Origin: an uncultured Oscillospiraceae bacterium
Lineage (GTDB): Bacteria > Bacillota > Clostridia > Oscillospirales > Oscillospiraceae
Reading direction: 5' to 3'
Length of the DNA: 32,444 bases
Assembly: GCA_934589675.1 (NCBI GenBank)
Contig: CAKTOF010000023.1
Coordinates: 1-32,444 of the forward strand
The notes beneath the pieces were generated by a model that saw only the letters and a program-made list of their open reading frames with translations, searched no databases and had not been told where the DNA came from. The position numbers and the translations under genes are program-made. Below are positions 1 to 7,174 of this stretch, in pieces (positions within the stretch are counted from its first letter, which is position 1; each line of letters begins with the position of its first letter).

Positions 1-502
1 CGTACCTGTCCAGCGTGCCGAACATGGTATCGTTTTTCATATTGTGTCCGTAGATGATGAAAAAGTCGCTGTCCGGCGCACCTCCCTCCCCGATAAAAGG
101 CGTTCCGCTTTGGGAGCTGCTGCCGTCAAAAGCACGGCGCAGGTAGTATTCCGGCTCCTGCGGCGTATGCATGACGGGATAATCGACCTTTGTATTTGGT
201 ATGGTAAGCCACGCGGCAAAATCCGGGTTCTGTTCGTAAAGAGCATAGTAGCTTGTATGCTGTTGCTTCTGCGTCTGCTGCGGCTGTATGTCCTGCTCCG
301 ATTCCTGCATCTGCTGCGGCTGTATGTCCTGCTCTGCTTCCGGCATCGCATGTCGGGGCTGCGCTTCCGATACGCTTGCTTTCAGCTTGTCGAACGAGGC
401 CTGCTCCTGTTCACCCTGTATGTGAGCCTTCAGGATCATTCCAAGGGACAGGAGCAGCAGCGACGCACACAGGCAGGCCAATCCTGTCAAAACACGGTTC
501 AT
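1..502 (-). CDS. Class B sortase, 3' end cut by window edge
   Basis: This is a leftward gene whose C-terminal part lies outside the window; 167 residues are visible. A membrane anchor (about residues 6-25, LLLLSLGMIL) is followed by a Gln-rich linker with two copies of EQDIQPQQ (residues 57-64 and 69-76). Then comes the sortase fold: NPDFAAWLTIPNTKVDYPVM, YYLRRAFDG and IIYGHNMKNDTMFGTL, with the catalytic His at residue 153. The YGHNMK-x-x-x-MF signature and the N-P-D-x-x-x-W-L pattern are typical of class B sortases. The catalytic Cys and Arg fall off the left edge. ATG at 502 is the first usable start in this frame after the preceding gene ends at 561; no strong ribosome site is visible. 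It follows the sortase-signal protein in the same direction, so it is probably the dedicated pilin polymerase or anchoring enzyme. FctA-type pili of streptococci also use a class B sortase. Confidence 0.88.
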   Translation of the reverse strand, partial: MNRVLTGLACLCASLLLLSLGMILKAHIQGEQEQASFDKLKASVSEAQPRHAMPEAEQDIQPQQMQESEQDIQPQQTQKQQHTSYYALYEQNPDFAAWLTIPNTKVDYPVMHTPQEPEYYLRRAFDGSSSQSGTPFIGEGGAPDSDFFIIYGHNMKNDTMFGTLDRY

Positions 503-560
503 CTGTTCGCGGCGGGAGCGGGACGATCGCCGTCTGCCTCGAAACGGGAAAACCCAGACT

Positions 561-2804
561 TTATGACCTCGACCGCATATGCGATTTAGACGAACATGAT
601 GATCTGCGCCGCCTGTTGATCTGCATCTTTCCACACATCATCCCGGCTGCGGATATACAGGCAAGCGCGATCCAGAGGGTGATGTTGGAGTTGTCGCCGG
701 TTTGCGGAATTTTATCCATTGGCTTTGTGTTGGTAATCGTCCACACATCGCCGCTTCGGGTAACGATACAAGTATATCCACGCGGGACATTTACCTCGTT
801 CACCGTCCAGGTATCATCGTTGTCCAAGCCGCTCCATGTATAGCACCAGCTATTGCTTTCACTCAATGTTACGGCATTCCCATAAGCATCGCCATTACGA
901 TAAAGCTGAACGGACACATCGCTCGGACGATCGCCGGAACCACCGTCTTTCCAGACCTTGCTGACAGAAACGGAAACGGTATGGTCGTCCGGGACAATCA
1001 CAGGAGGGCTGCTCTTTGTGGTGTTGGCAAAGACGGGCTTTCCTTGATGCGCTGTGCCATCCTTCTCGTAAGCAATCTCCGCATGGTAATCGCCGGACTT
1101 TGTTACTTGAATAATGACCGTATACACATTGCCATCATAGTTGATGCTGCGGTCATTTCCTGCGACCTCCTCGACCGTATATTTGTAGGTGCCAGTGTCA
1201 GAGAAAGACATCGTATCAAAGATAATCTGATCTCCGTTGTTGCTCTTGGTTTGCACGATTCGCCCGTTCTCATCCTTCAGCACAAACACGAAGCTGCTTC
1301 CCGTTGGCGCAATGCCGTCGAGCGTTTTGATTGCAGCCAGCGCTACCCTTGCCGGATTCGGATCCGGGTCAATATGACCGCCGCCCGGCCTGTAGTTGTC
1401 AAAGGCAGCGGCGGCAGTCTGTCCGGCAACAATGATTCCCGATGCAGTGGTCGCGTCGGTGTTGTTCACCGTTACGGCATACCCGCCGCTGCCGCTTTCC
1501 TCCACAAGGTAGGTGAAGCCTGCAGGGATACGCTCTATGGTTTTGCTCTCATTATGCTTCAGTGTGAACGTTGCTGTACCGTTCGTAAAGGTAACATCCC
1601 CGCAAACAAGGTCGCCATTCGGAGTATCCCCATTCTGCATCAGTGTTACGGTAAACGCAAAGGCATTGTGGGCGTCGGAGCCCTCGCCGGAAACAGTCTT
1701 TCGGACAATGAGAGACCCGGTTTGTATTGGCATATCAATCTGCTTCGTTTTTGAAAAAGGTGCACGGGCTTTCCCATAGCCGATGAAGGGCTGCGATGCT
1801 TCTGCCTCTGCTTTTTTTGCTTCATAGATTACAACATCCTCATAATCATTGCAGCCGTTAAGGGTAACTTTTAATGGACTTCCTGTAATGTTATTGGGAA
1901 GAGCCGTCGCATAGCGGCCTTCTCCGACAGGGACAAATTCGTTGAAGGGCTTCTCGAATATGAGATTTTCATTTGTGCCGACAACTTCTGAAGCGGAAAC
2001 ATTCAAGCTCTCATTGTAATCCTCAAATCCATCGAAAAGGTCATACAGAATTAGAGAGTATCCGCTGGCAGCCTGCTCTACCTCTGCCGCAAAGGAGACA
2101 TTTACGTCTGGAACGTCAGGTGCATCTGCGGGAGAGAGCGCACAGAGCCAGCCATAAACAGCTTCAACATCTGCTTTTATGTCAGGGTATGCTTGTGTCA
2201 CTTTTTTGTCATTGTAGTTGTCGTTGAAGTGATAAATGAGAGGCTTGTACATTTCATAGCCCTTTTGGGGGAACCCTCCGGCAAACCGTACTTCAATCAT
2301 GGTGTCAGGGTTCGTGTATGTATACAGCGCTTGCTGTATTGCCGATATGAGCACCATTTCATAGCACGGGACACTCGCCGTATGAAGGGATATGCCGCTT
2401 TGCTCAATGCGGGAGATCATTTCGTTCATACTGATAAACGGGTAGGCGTTTTGAATGATCGCACGTAGTTTTCCCGTGCTGGCAGTTTCTGCTCCGTAAT
2501 GGTCGGAGAGGGAAATTGCTTTGTAGGCTGTTCCAGGTATGTCGTAGATTTCGCTGTCTGCGCAATAGGCGTATAAGGTGCGGTTGTCTTCCGTTAATAG
2601 TCGAAAAATTCCGGTAGGATAGCTTTCTGCATCTGCGGCGTTCACTTTATAAGCGTACATGCTCATTTCGTAGTAGGGCTTTTCCGCAGGATATTGGTAA
2701 GGATATTCTGCTGCAAAAGCCGCTATCGGCAACAGGGTGAACACCATAAGAATGCAGAGCGCAAGGCTCACCAGCCGATCGTTTTTTCTGTTGTGTCGTT
2801 TCAT
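561..2804 (-). CDS. Sortase-anchored surface pilin/adhesin with thioester, FctA-like and Cna-B domains
   Basis: A 747-residue cell-wall protein. It has a signal peptide (about 1-31, ending AFAAEYP). A TQXA/thioester domain follows, with Cys81 in YCADSE and a Gln in AIQQALY (157-158), the pair that forms the internal thioester in Gram-positive adhesins. A repeat-type pilin domain begins near 362 (SLIVRKTVSGEGSDAHNAF). A Spy0128/FctA-like isopeptide domain spans about 487-595 (FVFVLKDENGRIV...YKYTVEEVAG). A Cna-B domain spans about 609-694 (VSKVWKDG...WTVNEV). It ends with the sorting signal IPQTG (699-703), a hydrophobic segment (707-724) and an RRRR tail. The start is ATG at 2804 because a strong AAGGAGG site lies at 2811-2817; an upstream in-frame ATG at 2843 lacks one. 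The tail after RRRR is longer than usual (SSCSSKSHMRSRS). It joins the adhesin-tip and shaft domain types in one chain. The partner sortase starts 58 bp downstream. Confidence 0.9.
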   Translation of the reverse strand: MKRHNRKNDRLVSLALCILMVFTLLPIAAFAAEYPYQYPAEKPYYEMSMYAYKVNAADAESYPTGIFRLLTEDNRTLYAYCADSEIYDIPGTAYKAISLSDHYGAETASTGKLRAIIQNAYPFISMNEMISRIEQSGISLHTASVPCYEMVLISAIQQALYTYTNPDTMIEVRFAGGFPQKGYEMYKPLIYHFNDNYNDKKVTQAYPDIKADVEAVYGWLCALSPADAPDVPDVNVSFAAEVEQAASGYSLILYDLFDGFEDYNESLNVSASEVVGTNENLIFEKPFNEFVPVGEGRYATALPNNITGSPLKVTLNGCNDYEDVVIYEAKKAEAEASQPFIGYGKARAPFSKTKQIDMPIQTGSLIVRKTVSGEGSDAHNAFAFTVTLMQNGDTPNGDLVCGDVTFTNGTATFTLKHNESKTIERIPAGFTYLVEESGSGGYAVTVNNTDATTASGIIVAGQTAAAAFDNYRPGGGHIDPDPNPARVALAAIKTLDGIAPTGSSFVFVLKDENGRIVQTKSNNGDQIIFDTMSFSDTGTYKYTVEEVAGNDRSINYDGNVYTVIIQVTKSGDYHAEIAYEKDGTAHQGKPVFANTTKSSPPVIVPDDHTVSVSVSKVWKDGGSGDRPSDVSVQLYRNGDAYGNAVTLSESNSWCYTWSGLDNDDTWTVNEVNVPRGYTCIVTRSGDVWTITNTKPMDKIPQTGDNSNITLWIALACISAAGMMCGKMQINRRRRSSCSSKSHMRSRS

Positions 2805-2986
2805 GGTTTCCTCCTTGTTCCTGCTGCCTGTTGCAGGCAGCATATTTGATATTTGCAGTGTTTCCTCTCCCTTGCGGCGAAGGTACGGAGAGGCTGCGGG
2901 TTACGGCCGCTTTTCCCGCGCCGGAAAAGCGGGCGGCACATAAGCGGATTCATGGTCTGTGCATCACCGCCTTTCCTGCAAAACAC
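2801..2986 (-). CDS. Possible leader ORF overlapping the pilin start (ATGA)
   Basis: A short Cys/Arg-rich reading frame, up to 61 codons from a GTG at 2986 or 50 codons from an ATG near 2953. Its TGA overlaps the pilin ATG as ATGA. That arrangement is common in translationally coupled genes, and the frame lies entirely in the probable pilin leader. The peptide resembles no family I know, and its composition could be chance. Treat it as a coupling or leader candidate, not an established gene. Confidence 0.2.
   Translation of the reverse strand: MFCRKGGDAQTMNPLMCRPLFRRGKSGRNPQPLRTFAARERKHCKYQICCLQQAAGTRRKP
2822..2842 (-). promoter_or_regulatory. Hairpin just upstream of the pilin ribosome site
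   Basis: TGCTGCCTG and CAGGCAGCA form a perfect 9-bp stem with a 3-nt loop, ending about 5 nt before the AAGGAGG site. It could modulate ribosome access to the pilin start or stabilise the mRNA. Function is inferred. Confidence 0.4.
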
Positions 2987-2992
2987 CGGAAA

Positions 2993-3041
2993 TCAAAAAG
3001 GCGCGTTCCGACTGTGCAAAAGCACAGGCGAAACGCGCCTT
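2993..3041 (-). terminator. Rho-independent terminator in the pilin leader
   Basis: Read leftward, AAGGCGCGTT (3041-3032) pairs with AACGCGCCTT (3007-2998). Inside are TGTGC/GCACA pairs around a TTTT loop, and a T run follows the lower arm (2999-2995). It sits between the probable pilin promoter (3150-3177) and the pilin start (2804), so it would have to be read through or regulated for the pilin to be expressed. Alternatively it ends an upstream leader transcript. Confidence 0.6.
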
Positions 3042-3090
3042 GGTAAACCATATTCGTATTGGGGGGAGAGCCAAAAAGGACGGACTTATC

Positions 3091-3149
<59 letters not shown>

Positions 3150-3177
3150 ATTATGAGCGCGAATTTCATTTTGTCAA
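3150..3177 (-). promoter_or_regulatory. Probable sigma-A promoter for the pilin operon
   Basis: Leftward TTGACA (3177-3172), a 16-bp spacer and CATAAT (3155-3150). The -35 is perfect and the -10 matches at 5 of 6 positions. The microsatellite begins at the next base, so the start of transcription would fall inside the repeat. Confidence 0.65.
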
Positions 3178-3274
3178 GCCTCTTTCCGCAAAAACGCACT
3201 TTTTCCAAAAAAGCGGCAAGCGGAAAGCGACGCCGCTCTTTCTCCGGCGTAACAGCTTATATTTATGCATAGTA

Positions 3275-3303
3275 ATTATACACCAAAAAGGCAGCCATTT
3301 CGA
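3275..3303 (-). promoter_or_regulatory. Second candidate promoter upstream of the pilin leader
   Basis: Leftward TCGAAA (3303-3298), a 17-bp spacer and a perfect TATAAT (3280-3275). A transcript from here would carry the short ORF at about 3169 (ribosome-site-like AAAGAGG, ATG, then the repeat), which the inner promoter would skip. The -35 is weak. Confidence 0.4.
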
Positions 3304-3412
3304 GTGGTTTCAAGTAACTCATCTGTAAATTTTTTGTGAACAACGACCTTCTGTGTGGGATTGAGAAACGCCGCCTGTGCGTGTATTCTATTGTGCTTCC
3401 GCGATATAGTCC

Positions 3413-3441
3413 TTGCTGATTTCGCCGGACGGGGTTATAAT
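3413..3441 (+). promoter_or_regulatory. Candidate rightward promoter near the island end
   Basis: TTGCTG (3413-3418), a 17-bp spacer and a perfect TATAAT (3436-3441). It reads toward the tRNA-Ser fragment and the MATE gene at 3646. Because it lies on the island side, it may be an outward promoter carried by the element. Confidence 0.4.
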
Positions 3442-3498
3442 ACCTTCGTCAAGCAGAGTGTTTTTTTTGATTCTTCGTCTCTTCAATGGTGCCCGGGC

Positions 3499-3531
3499 GT
3501 GAAAAACAGGGCGGCTTTGGCTGTTTCACGA
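3499..3531. repeat. Inverted repeat at the island end
   Basis: CGTGAAAAACAG and CTGTTTCACG form an imperfect inverted repeat (two unpaired A) immediately left of the tRNA-Ser fragment. It could be an integrase arm site or a transcript hairpin. Confidence 0.4.
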
Positions 3532-3533
3532 CC

Positions 3534-3589
3534 CTCGAAACGCGGTTGTCCGCAAGGGCACGTGGGTTCGCATCCCACCCTGTCCGCCA
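3534..3589 (+). pseudogene. 3' fragment of tRNA-Ser(CGA); probable attachment-site scar
   Basis: From the anticodon loop onward this is a textbook tRNA-Ser. It has loop CTCGAAA with anticodon CGA, 3' anticodon strand CGCGG, and variable arm TGTCC-GCAA-GGGCA. The T arm is GTGGG-TTCGCAT-CCCAC, the acceptor strand CCTGTCC, the discriminator is G, and CCA follows. The 5' half is missing: the bases before the loop (CGACC) do not pair with CGCGG, and no GGACAGG acceptor strand lies at the right distance. Only the 3' half remains, as left at the far end of an element integrated into a tRNA gene. By that rule the element lies to the left and the original chromosome to the right. Confidence 0.75.
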
Positions 3590-3623
3590 AAGGCGGAGCA
3601 AGCGCCGCTTGCTTCGCCTTTCT
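3589..3623 (+). terminator. Terminator-like hairpin after the tRNA-Ser fragment
   Basis: AAAGGCG (3589-3595) with CGCCTTT (3615-3621), and AGCAAGC (3597-3603) with GCTTGCT (3607-3613). It probably was the terminator of the original tRNA gene. The T run is short and interrupted. Confidence 0.55.
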
Positions 3624-3645
3624 ATTGTTTATAACAGGAGGAGCT

Positions 3646-4983
3646 ATGTACCGCGATTTGACCCAAGGGGGCATCACGAAGGGGCTGGTGCTGTTTGCGC
3701 TGCCGATGGTGGCGGGGAACGTGCTCCAGCAGCTATACAACATCGCCGACACGCTCATCGTCGGGCAGGCGCTCGGGACGGGCGCGCTGGCGGCCGTGGG
3801 GTCGGCGTATACGCTCATGACATTTCTGACGAGCGTGTTTCTCGGGCTGTCCATGGGCGCGGGCGCGCTCGTGTCCATCTGTCTCGGCCGCAGCGACCGA
3901 TCGGCGCTGCGGCGGGCAGTGTGGATGGGCTTCTGCCTCATCGGCGCGGTGACGGTCGTGCTGAACGTGCTCGTGTACGCATTCTGCGACCCCATTCTGC
4001 GGTTTTTGCAGGTCCCGGCGGAGCTTTATGACTCGATGCGCGAGTATCTTCTCATCATTTTCTCCGGCCTCATCGCAACATTTTTATATAACTTCTTCGC
4101 CTGCCTGCTGCGCGCGGTGGGAAATTCGGTCGCGCCGCTGTGGTTTCTCGGCATTTCGGCAGCGCTGAACGTCGGGCTCGACCTTTTGTTCGTGCTCGTG
4201 TTTCACCGGGGCGTCGCGGGCGCGGCGGCGGCGACGGTCATCGCGCAGTACGTCTCCGGCATCGGCATTCTCCTCTATACGCTCCGGCGCGGGCGGGATT
4301 TTCTGCCGCGGCGCGGCGAGCTTGGCTTTGACGGCGGGATCCTGCGCGAGCTTTTAGACCTGTCGCTTCTCACCTGCGCGCAGCAGTCGGCCATGAATTT
4401 CGGCATCCTGCTCGTCCAGCGGCTCGTGGACAGCTTCGGCCCCGTGACGATGGCCGCGTTCGCCGCGGCCGTGAAGATCGACACGTTCGCGTACCTGCCC
4501 GTGCAGGATTTCGGCAACGCGTTTTCCACATTCGCCGCGCAGAACTTCGGCGCGGGGCAGCGCGAGCGGCTCAAAAAAGGCCTCCGCACGGCCACGGCCG
4601 TGAGCGCCGCGTTCTCGTGCGTCATCTCGCTGCTCGTCGTCGTATTCGCGCACCCGCTCATGCGCATTTTCGTCCGCGCGGGCGAGACGGCCGTCCTCGC
4701 CTCCGGCGTGCGCTATCTTCGCATCGAGGGCGCGTGCTACGCCGGCATCGGCTGCCTGTTTCTGCTCTACGGCTTCTACCGCGCCGTCCAGCGCCCGGGC
4801 ATGAGCGTCGTGCTGACGGTCATCTCCCTCGGCACGCGCGTGCTGCTTGCCTACGCCCTCGCAGGCCCCGTCGGCGAGGCGGGCATCTGGATGGCCATCC
4901 CCATCGGCTGGGTGCTGGCCGACCTCGCCGGGTTCGGGTATTATTTTGCAAGGAAGGATCGGCTGATCGGCGCGGCGGACTGA
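3646..4983 (+). CDS. MATE family multidrug exporter
   Basis: A 445-residue, strongly hydrophobic protein with the usual 12-helix layout of MATE (multidrug and toxic compound extrusion) transporters. The N-terminal signature is DLTQGGITKGLVLFALPMVAG followed by NVLQQLYNIADTLIVG. A second-half repeat starts near SLLTCAQQSAMNFGI. These proteins exchange cationic drugs or metabolites for Na+ or H+ across the cytoplasmic membrane; the substrate cannot be told from sequence. ATG at 3646 was chosen because AGGAGG lies at 3637-3642, whereas the frame is open much further upstream through the tRNA fragment. It is the first gene on the chromosomal side of the island boundary and stands alone. A second MATE gene lies at 21673-23055. 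Confidence 0.93.
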   Translation: MYRDLTQGGITKGLVLFALPMVAGNVLQQLYNIADTLIVGQALGTGALAAVGSAYTLMTFLTSVFLGLSMGAGALVSICLGRSDRSALRRAVWMGFCLIGAVTVVLNVLVYAFCDPILRFLQVPAELYDSMREYLLIIFSGLIATFLYNFFACLLRAVGNSVAPLWFLGISAALNVGLDLLFVLVFHRGVAGAAAATVIAQYVSGIGILLYTLRRGRDFLPRRGELGFDGGILRELLDLSLLTCAQQSAMNFGILLVQRLVDSFGPVTMAAFAAAVKIDTFAYLPVQDFGNAFSTFAAQNFGAGQRERLKKGLRTATAVSAAFSCVISLLVVVFAHPLMRIFVRAGETAVLASGVRYLRIEGACYAGIGCLFLLYGFYRAVQRPGMSVVLTVISLGTRVLLAYALAGPVGEAGIWMAIPIGWVLADLAGFGYYFARKDRLIGAAD

Positions 4984-5032
4984 GGCCGCGCGTCCGCGCC
5001 GCGCGAATTAGCGGCACGCGGCTTCCGCAAAA

Positions 5033-5198
5033 GGCCCCCTTGTGCAAAGGGGGCTGTCGCCGGAGGCGACTGGGGGATTGTAAAGTTGGTTGAAGCACAG
5101 CGGCTGCATCAGAACGGCCCCTGCGGCAAACCCTTCAGCCTACAATCCCTCCGTCACGGCTAACGCCGTGCCACCTCCCTTTACACAAGGGAGGCTTG
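5033..5198. repeat. MITE-like intergenic repeat, copy A
   Basis: The two ends are inverted copies of each other: GGCCCCCTTGTGCAAAGGGG at the left and, on the opposite strand, GCCTCCCTTGTGTAAAGGGA at the right. Each arm finishes with GGGGATTGTA or GAGGGATTGTA (about 5072-5082 and 5141-5151). No ORF lies inside. The same ends recur at 9836-10076. Together with the short palindrome at 5291, it fills the gap between the MATE gene and recQ; nothing else is visible there. Confidence 0.8.
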
Positions 5199-5290
5199 GG
5201 CGCGGCGGGAATTCGGCAGCGCATCACGTGCAGCGGGATGAGGTCATCCCGCGGCTCCGGCGTGCGTACGAGCCGCGCGGCGGACGCGGC

Positions 5291-5313
5291 GGGCGGATGC
5301 GATCCGCCCCTAC
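5291..5313. repeat. Short palindromic repeat (GGGCGGAT type), copy 1
   Basis: GGGCGGATGCGATCCGCCC followed by CTAC. A near-identical unit lies at 10119-10141, and a longer relative with the same GGGCG...CGCCCCTAC ends is embedded at 9899-9974. Confidence 0.7.
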
Positions 5314-5334
5314 TATCACAATTCGGAGGCTCCC

Positions 5335-7164
5335 ATGGACAAACTCACCGCGCTCTCGCACTGCTTCGGCCACACGGCCTTCCGGGAGGGGCAGGAGGCG
5401 CTCATTGACGCGATCTTATCCGGGCGCGACGCGCTCGGCATCATGCCGACCGGCGGCGGGAAGAGCATCTGCTACCAGCTTCCGGCGCTGCTGCTCGGCG
5501 GGGTGACGGTCGTCATCTCGCCGCTCATTTCGCTCATGCGCGACCAGGTCCTGGCGCTCACAGCCGCCGGCATCCCGGCCGCGGCCATCCACAGCGCGCA
5601 GACGCCCGAAGAGCGCGCCGGGACGCTGCGCTCTCTTCGCGCCGGGCGCTGCCGCATCGTGTACGTCGCGCCCGAGCGGCTCGACACGGAGGGGTTCACG
5701 GCGCTCGCTTCCTCGCTCACCATCCCGCTCGTCGCCGTGGACGAGGCGCACTGCATCAGCCAGTGGGGGCAGGATTTCCGGCCGAGCTATCTGCATATCA
5801 CAGAATTTCTGGAAAAGCTGCCCCGCCGCCCCGTCGTGGCGGCATTCACCGCGACGGCGACGGAGCAGGTGCGGGAGGACATCATTTCCGCCCTCGCCCT
5901 GCGAAGCCCCTTCTGCGTCACGACGGGCTTTGACCGGCCGAACCTCAACTTCGAGGTGCTCCGCCCGCAGAGCAAGCTCGCCGCCCTGAAAAAGCTCGTC
6001 GCCGCGCGGCCGGGCCAGTGCGGCATCGTCTACTGCGCCACGCGCGCGGCCGTCGAATCGGTGTGCGCGGCGCTGCAGGGCGCGGGCGTCGCCGCCACGC
6101 GCTACCACGCGGGGCTCTCCGACGACGAGCGCCACGCCAATCAGGAGGATTTTCTCTGCGACCGCGCGCTCGTGTGCGTGGCGACGAACGCGTTCGGCAT
6201 GGGCATCGACAAGTCGAACGTCAGCTTCGTCATCCACTACAACATGCCCAAGAGCATCGAGGCCTACTATCAGGAGGCCGGCCGCGCCGGGCGCGACGGC
6301 GCTCCGGCCGACTGCATCCTGCTCTACAGCGCGGGCGACGTGCAGACGGCGAAATTCCTCATCGAGTCGTCGGCCGAATCGTCCGACCTGCCCGAGGACG
6401 AGCGCGAAGCGGTGCTGCGCGGCGACTACGCCCGCCTTGCTGCCATGGCGGCCTACTGCAAGCAGACCGGCTGCCTGCGCGGGTATCTGCTCGGCTACTT
6501 CGGGCAGGCGCACCCCGACCGCTGCGGCAGCTGCGGCAACTGCCGCGCGGCCGGCTCCATGGCCGACCGGACAAGCGAGGCGCAGATGATCCTGTCCTGC
6601 GTGCGCCGCGTGCGCGACCACCTCGGCTACAACGTCGGCGCGGCGCTCATCGCCGCCGTGCTGTGCGGCAGCCGGGATAAGCGCGTGCGCGAGCTGGGTC
6701 TTTCGTCCGTCTCGACGTATGGCCTTCTGAAGGCCACCCCGCGCGCGGCCGTGCGCGAGTACATCGACCAGCTCGAATCGCTCGGGTATCTGCACGCCGA
6801 CCCCGTCTACGGCACGCTCGAGCTGACGGCGAGCGCCGGCGGCGTGCTGTTCCGCGGCGAGCGCGTGTCCCTCCGCAGCCCCGCGCCGGCTCAGGCACGG
6901 GAATCGGCCCGCCTCGCGCCCGCGGGCGAAAATCCGGAGCTGTTCGAGCGTCTGCGCGCCCTGCGCGCGCAGCTTGCCCAGCGCGAAAACGTCCCGGCGT
7001 ACATCGTCTTTTCCAACGCGGCCCTTGCCGACATGGCCGCCCGCGCGCCGGAGACGGAGACGGAGCTTTTAGCGGTCTCCGGCGTCGGCGAGGCCAAGGC
7101 CGGGCGCTACGGCGCGCAGTTTTTAGACGAGATCCGCCGCTGGCGCTCCGACCTGCGCGCATGA
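5335..7164 (+). CDS. recQ: ATP-dependent DNA helicase RecQ
   Basis: A 609-residue 3'-5' superfamily 2 DNA helicase acting in recombination and replication-fork repair. It has the Walker A motif TGGGKS (39-44), the DEAH box (136-139, in VAVDEAHCISQWGQDFRPSYL), motif III AFTATAT and motif VI QEAGRAGRDG. The zinc-binding Cys set (YCKQTGC and CGSCGNC) precedes the winged-helix RQC domain. The C-terminus carries an HRDC domain (about 525-605, YIVFSNAALADMA...GVGEAKAGRYG). Length and domain order match classical RecQ. ATG at 5335 follows a CGGAGG site. It is monocistronic and convergent with spoIIP. Confidence 0.96.
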   Translation: MDKLTALSHCFGHTAFREGQEALIDAILSGRDALGIMPTGGGKSICYQLPALLLGGVTVVISPLISLMRDQVLALTAAGIPAAAIHSAQTPEERAGTLRSLRAGRCRIVYVAPERLDTEGFTALASSLTIPLVAVDEAHCISQWGQDFRPSYLHITEFLEKLPRRPVVAAFTATATEQVREDIISALALRSPFCVTTGFDRPNLNFEVLRPQSKLAALKKLVAARPGQCGIVYCATRAAVESVCAALQGAGVAATRYHAGLSDDERHANQEDFLCDRALVCVATNAFGMGIDKSNVSFVIHYNMPKSIEAYYQEAGRAGRDGAPADCILLYSAGDVQTAKFLIESSAESSDLPEDEREAVLRGDYARLAAMAAYCKQTGCLRGYLLGYFGQAHPDRCGSCGNCRAAGSMADRTSEAQMILSCVRRVRDHLGYNVGAALIAAVLCGSRDKRVRELGLSSVSTYGLLKATPRAAVREYIDQLESLGYLHADPVYGTLELTASAGGVLFRGERVSLRSPAPAQARESARLAPAGENPELFERLRALRAQLAQRENVPAYIVFSNAALADMAARAPETETELLAVSGVGEAKAGRYGAQFLDEIRRWRSDLRA

Positions 7165-7174
7165 CCGGGCGCAT

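Noticed and set aside
3485..3589. An intact tRNA (Ser, or a long-arm tRNA such as Sec)
   Set aside because: The 5' half does not fold: no acceptor strand matches CCTGTCC, and the anticodon stem bases before the loop do not pair with CGCGG.
5416..6795. A 459-codon leftward open frame opposite recQ
   Set aside because: Antisense shadow; recQ motifs are complete on the plus strand.
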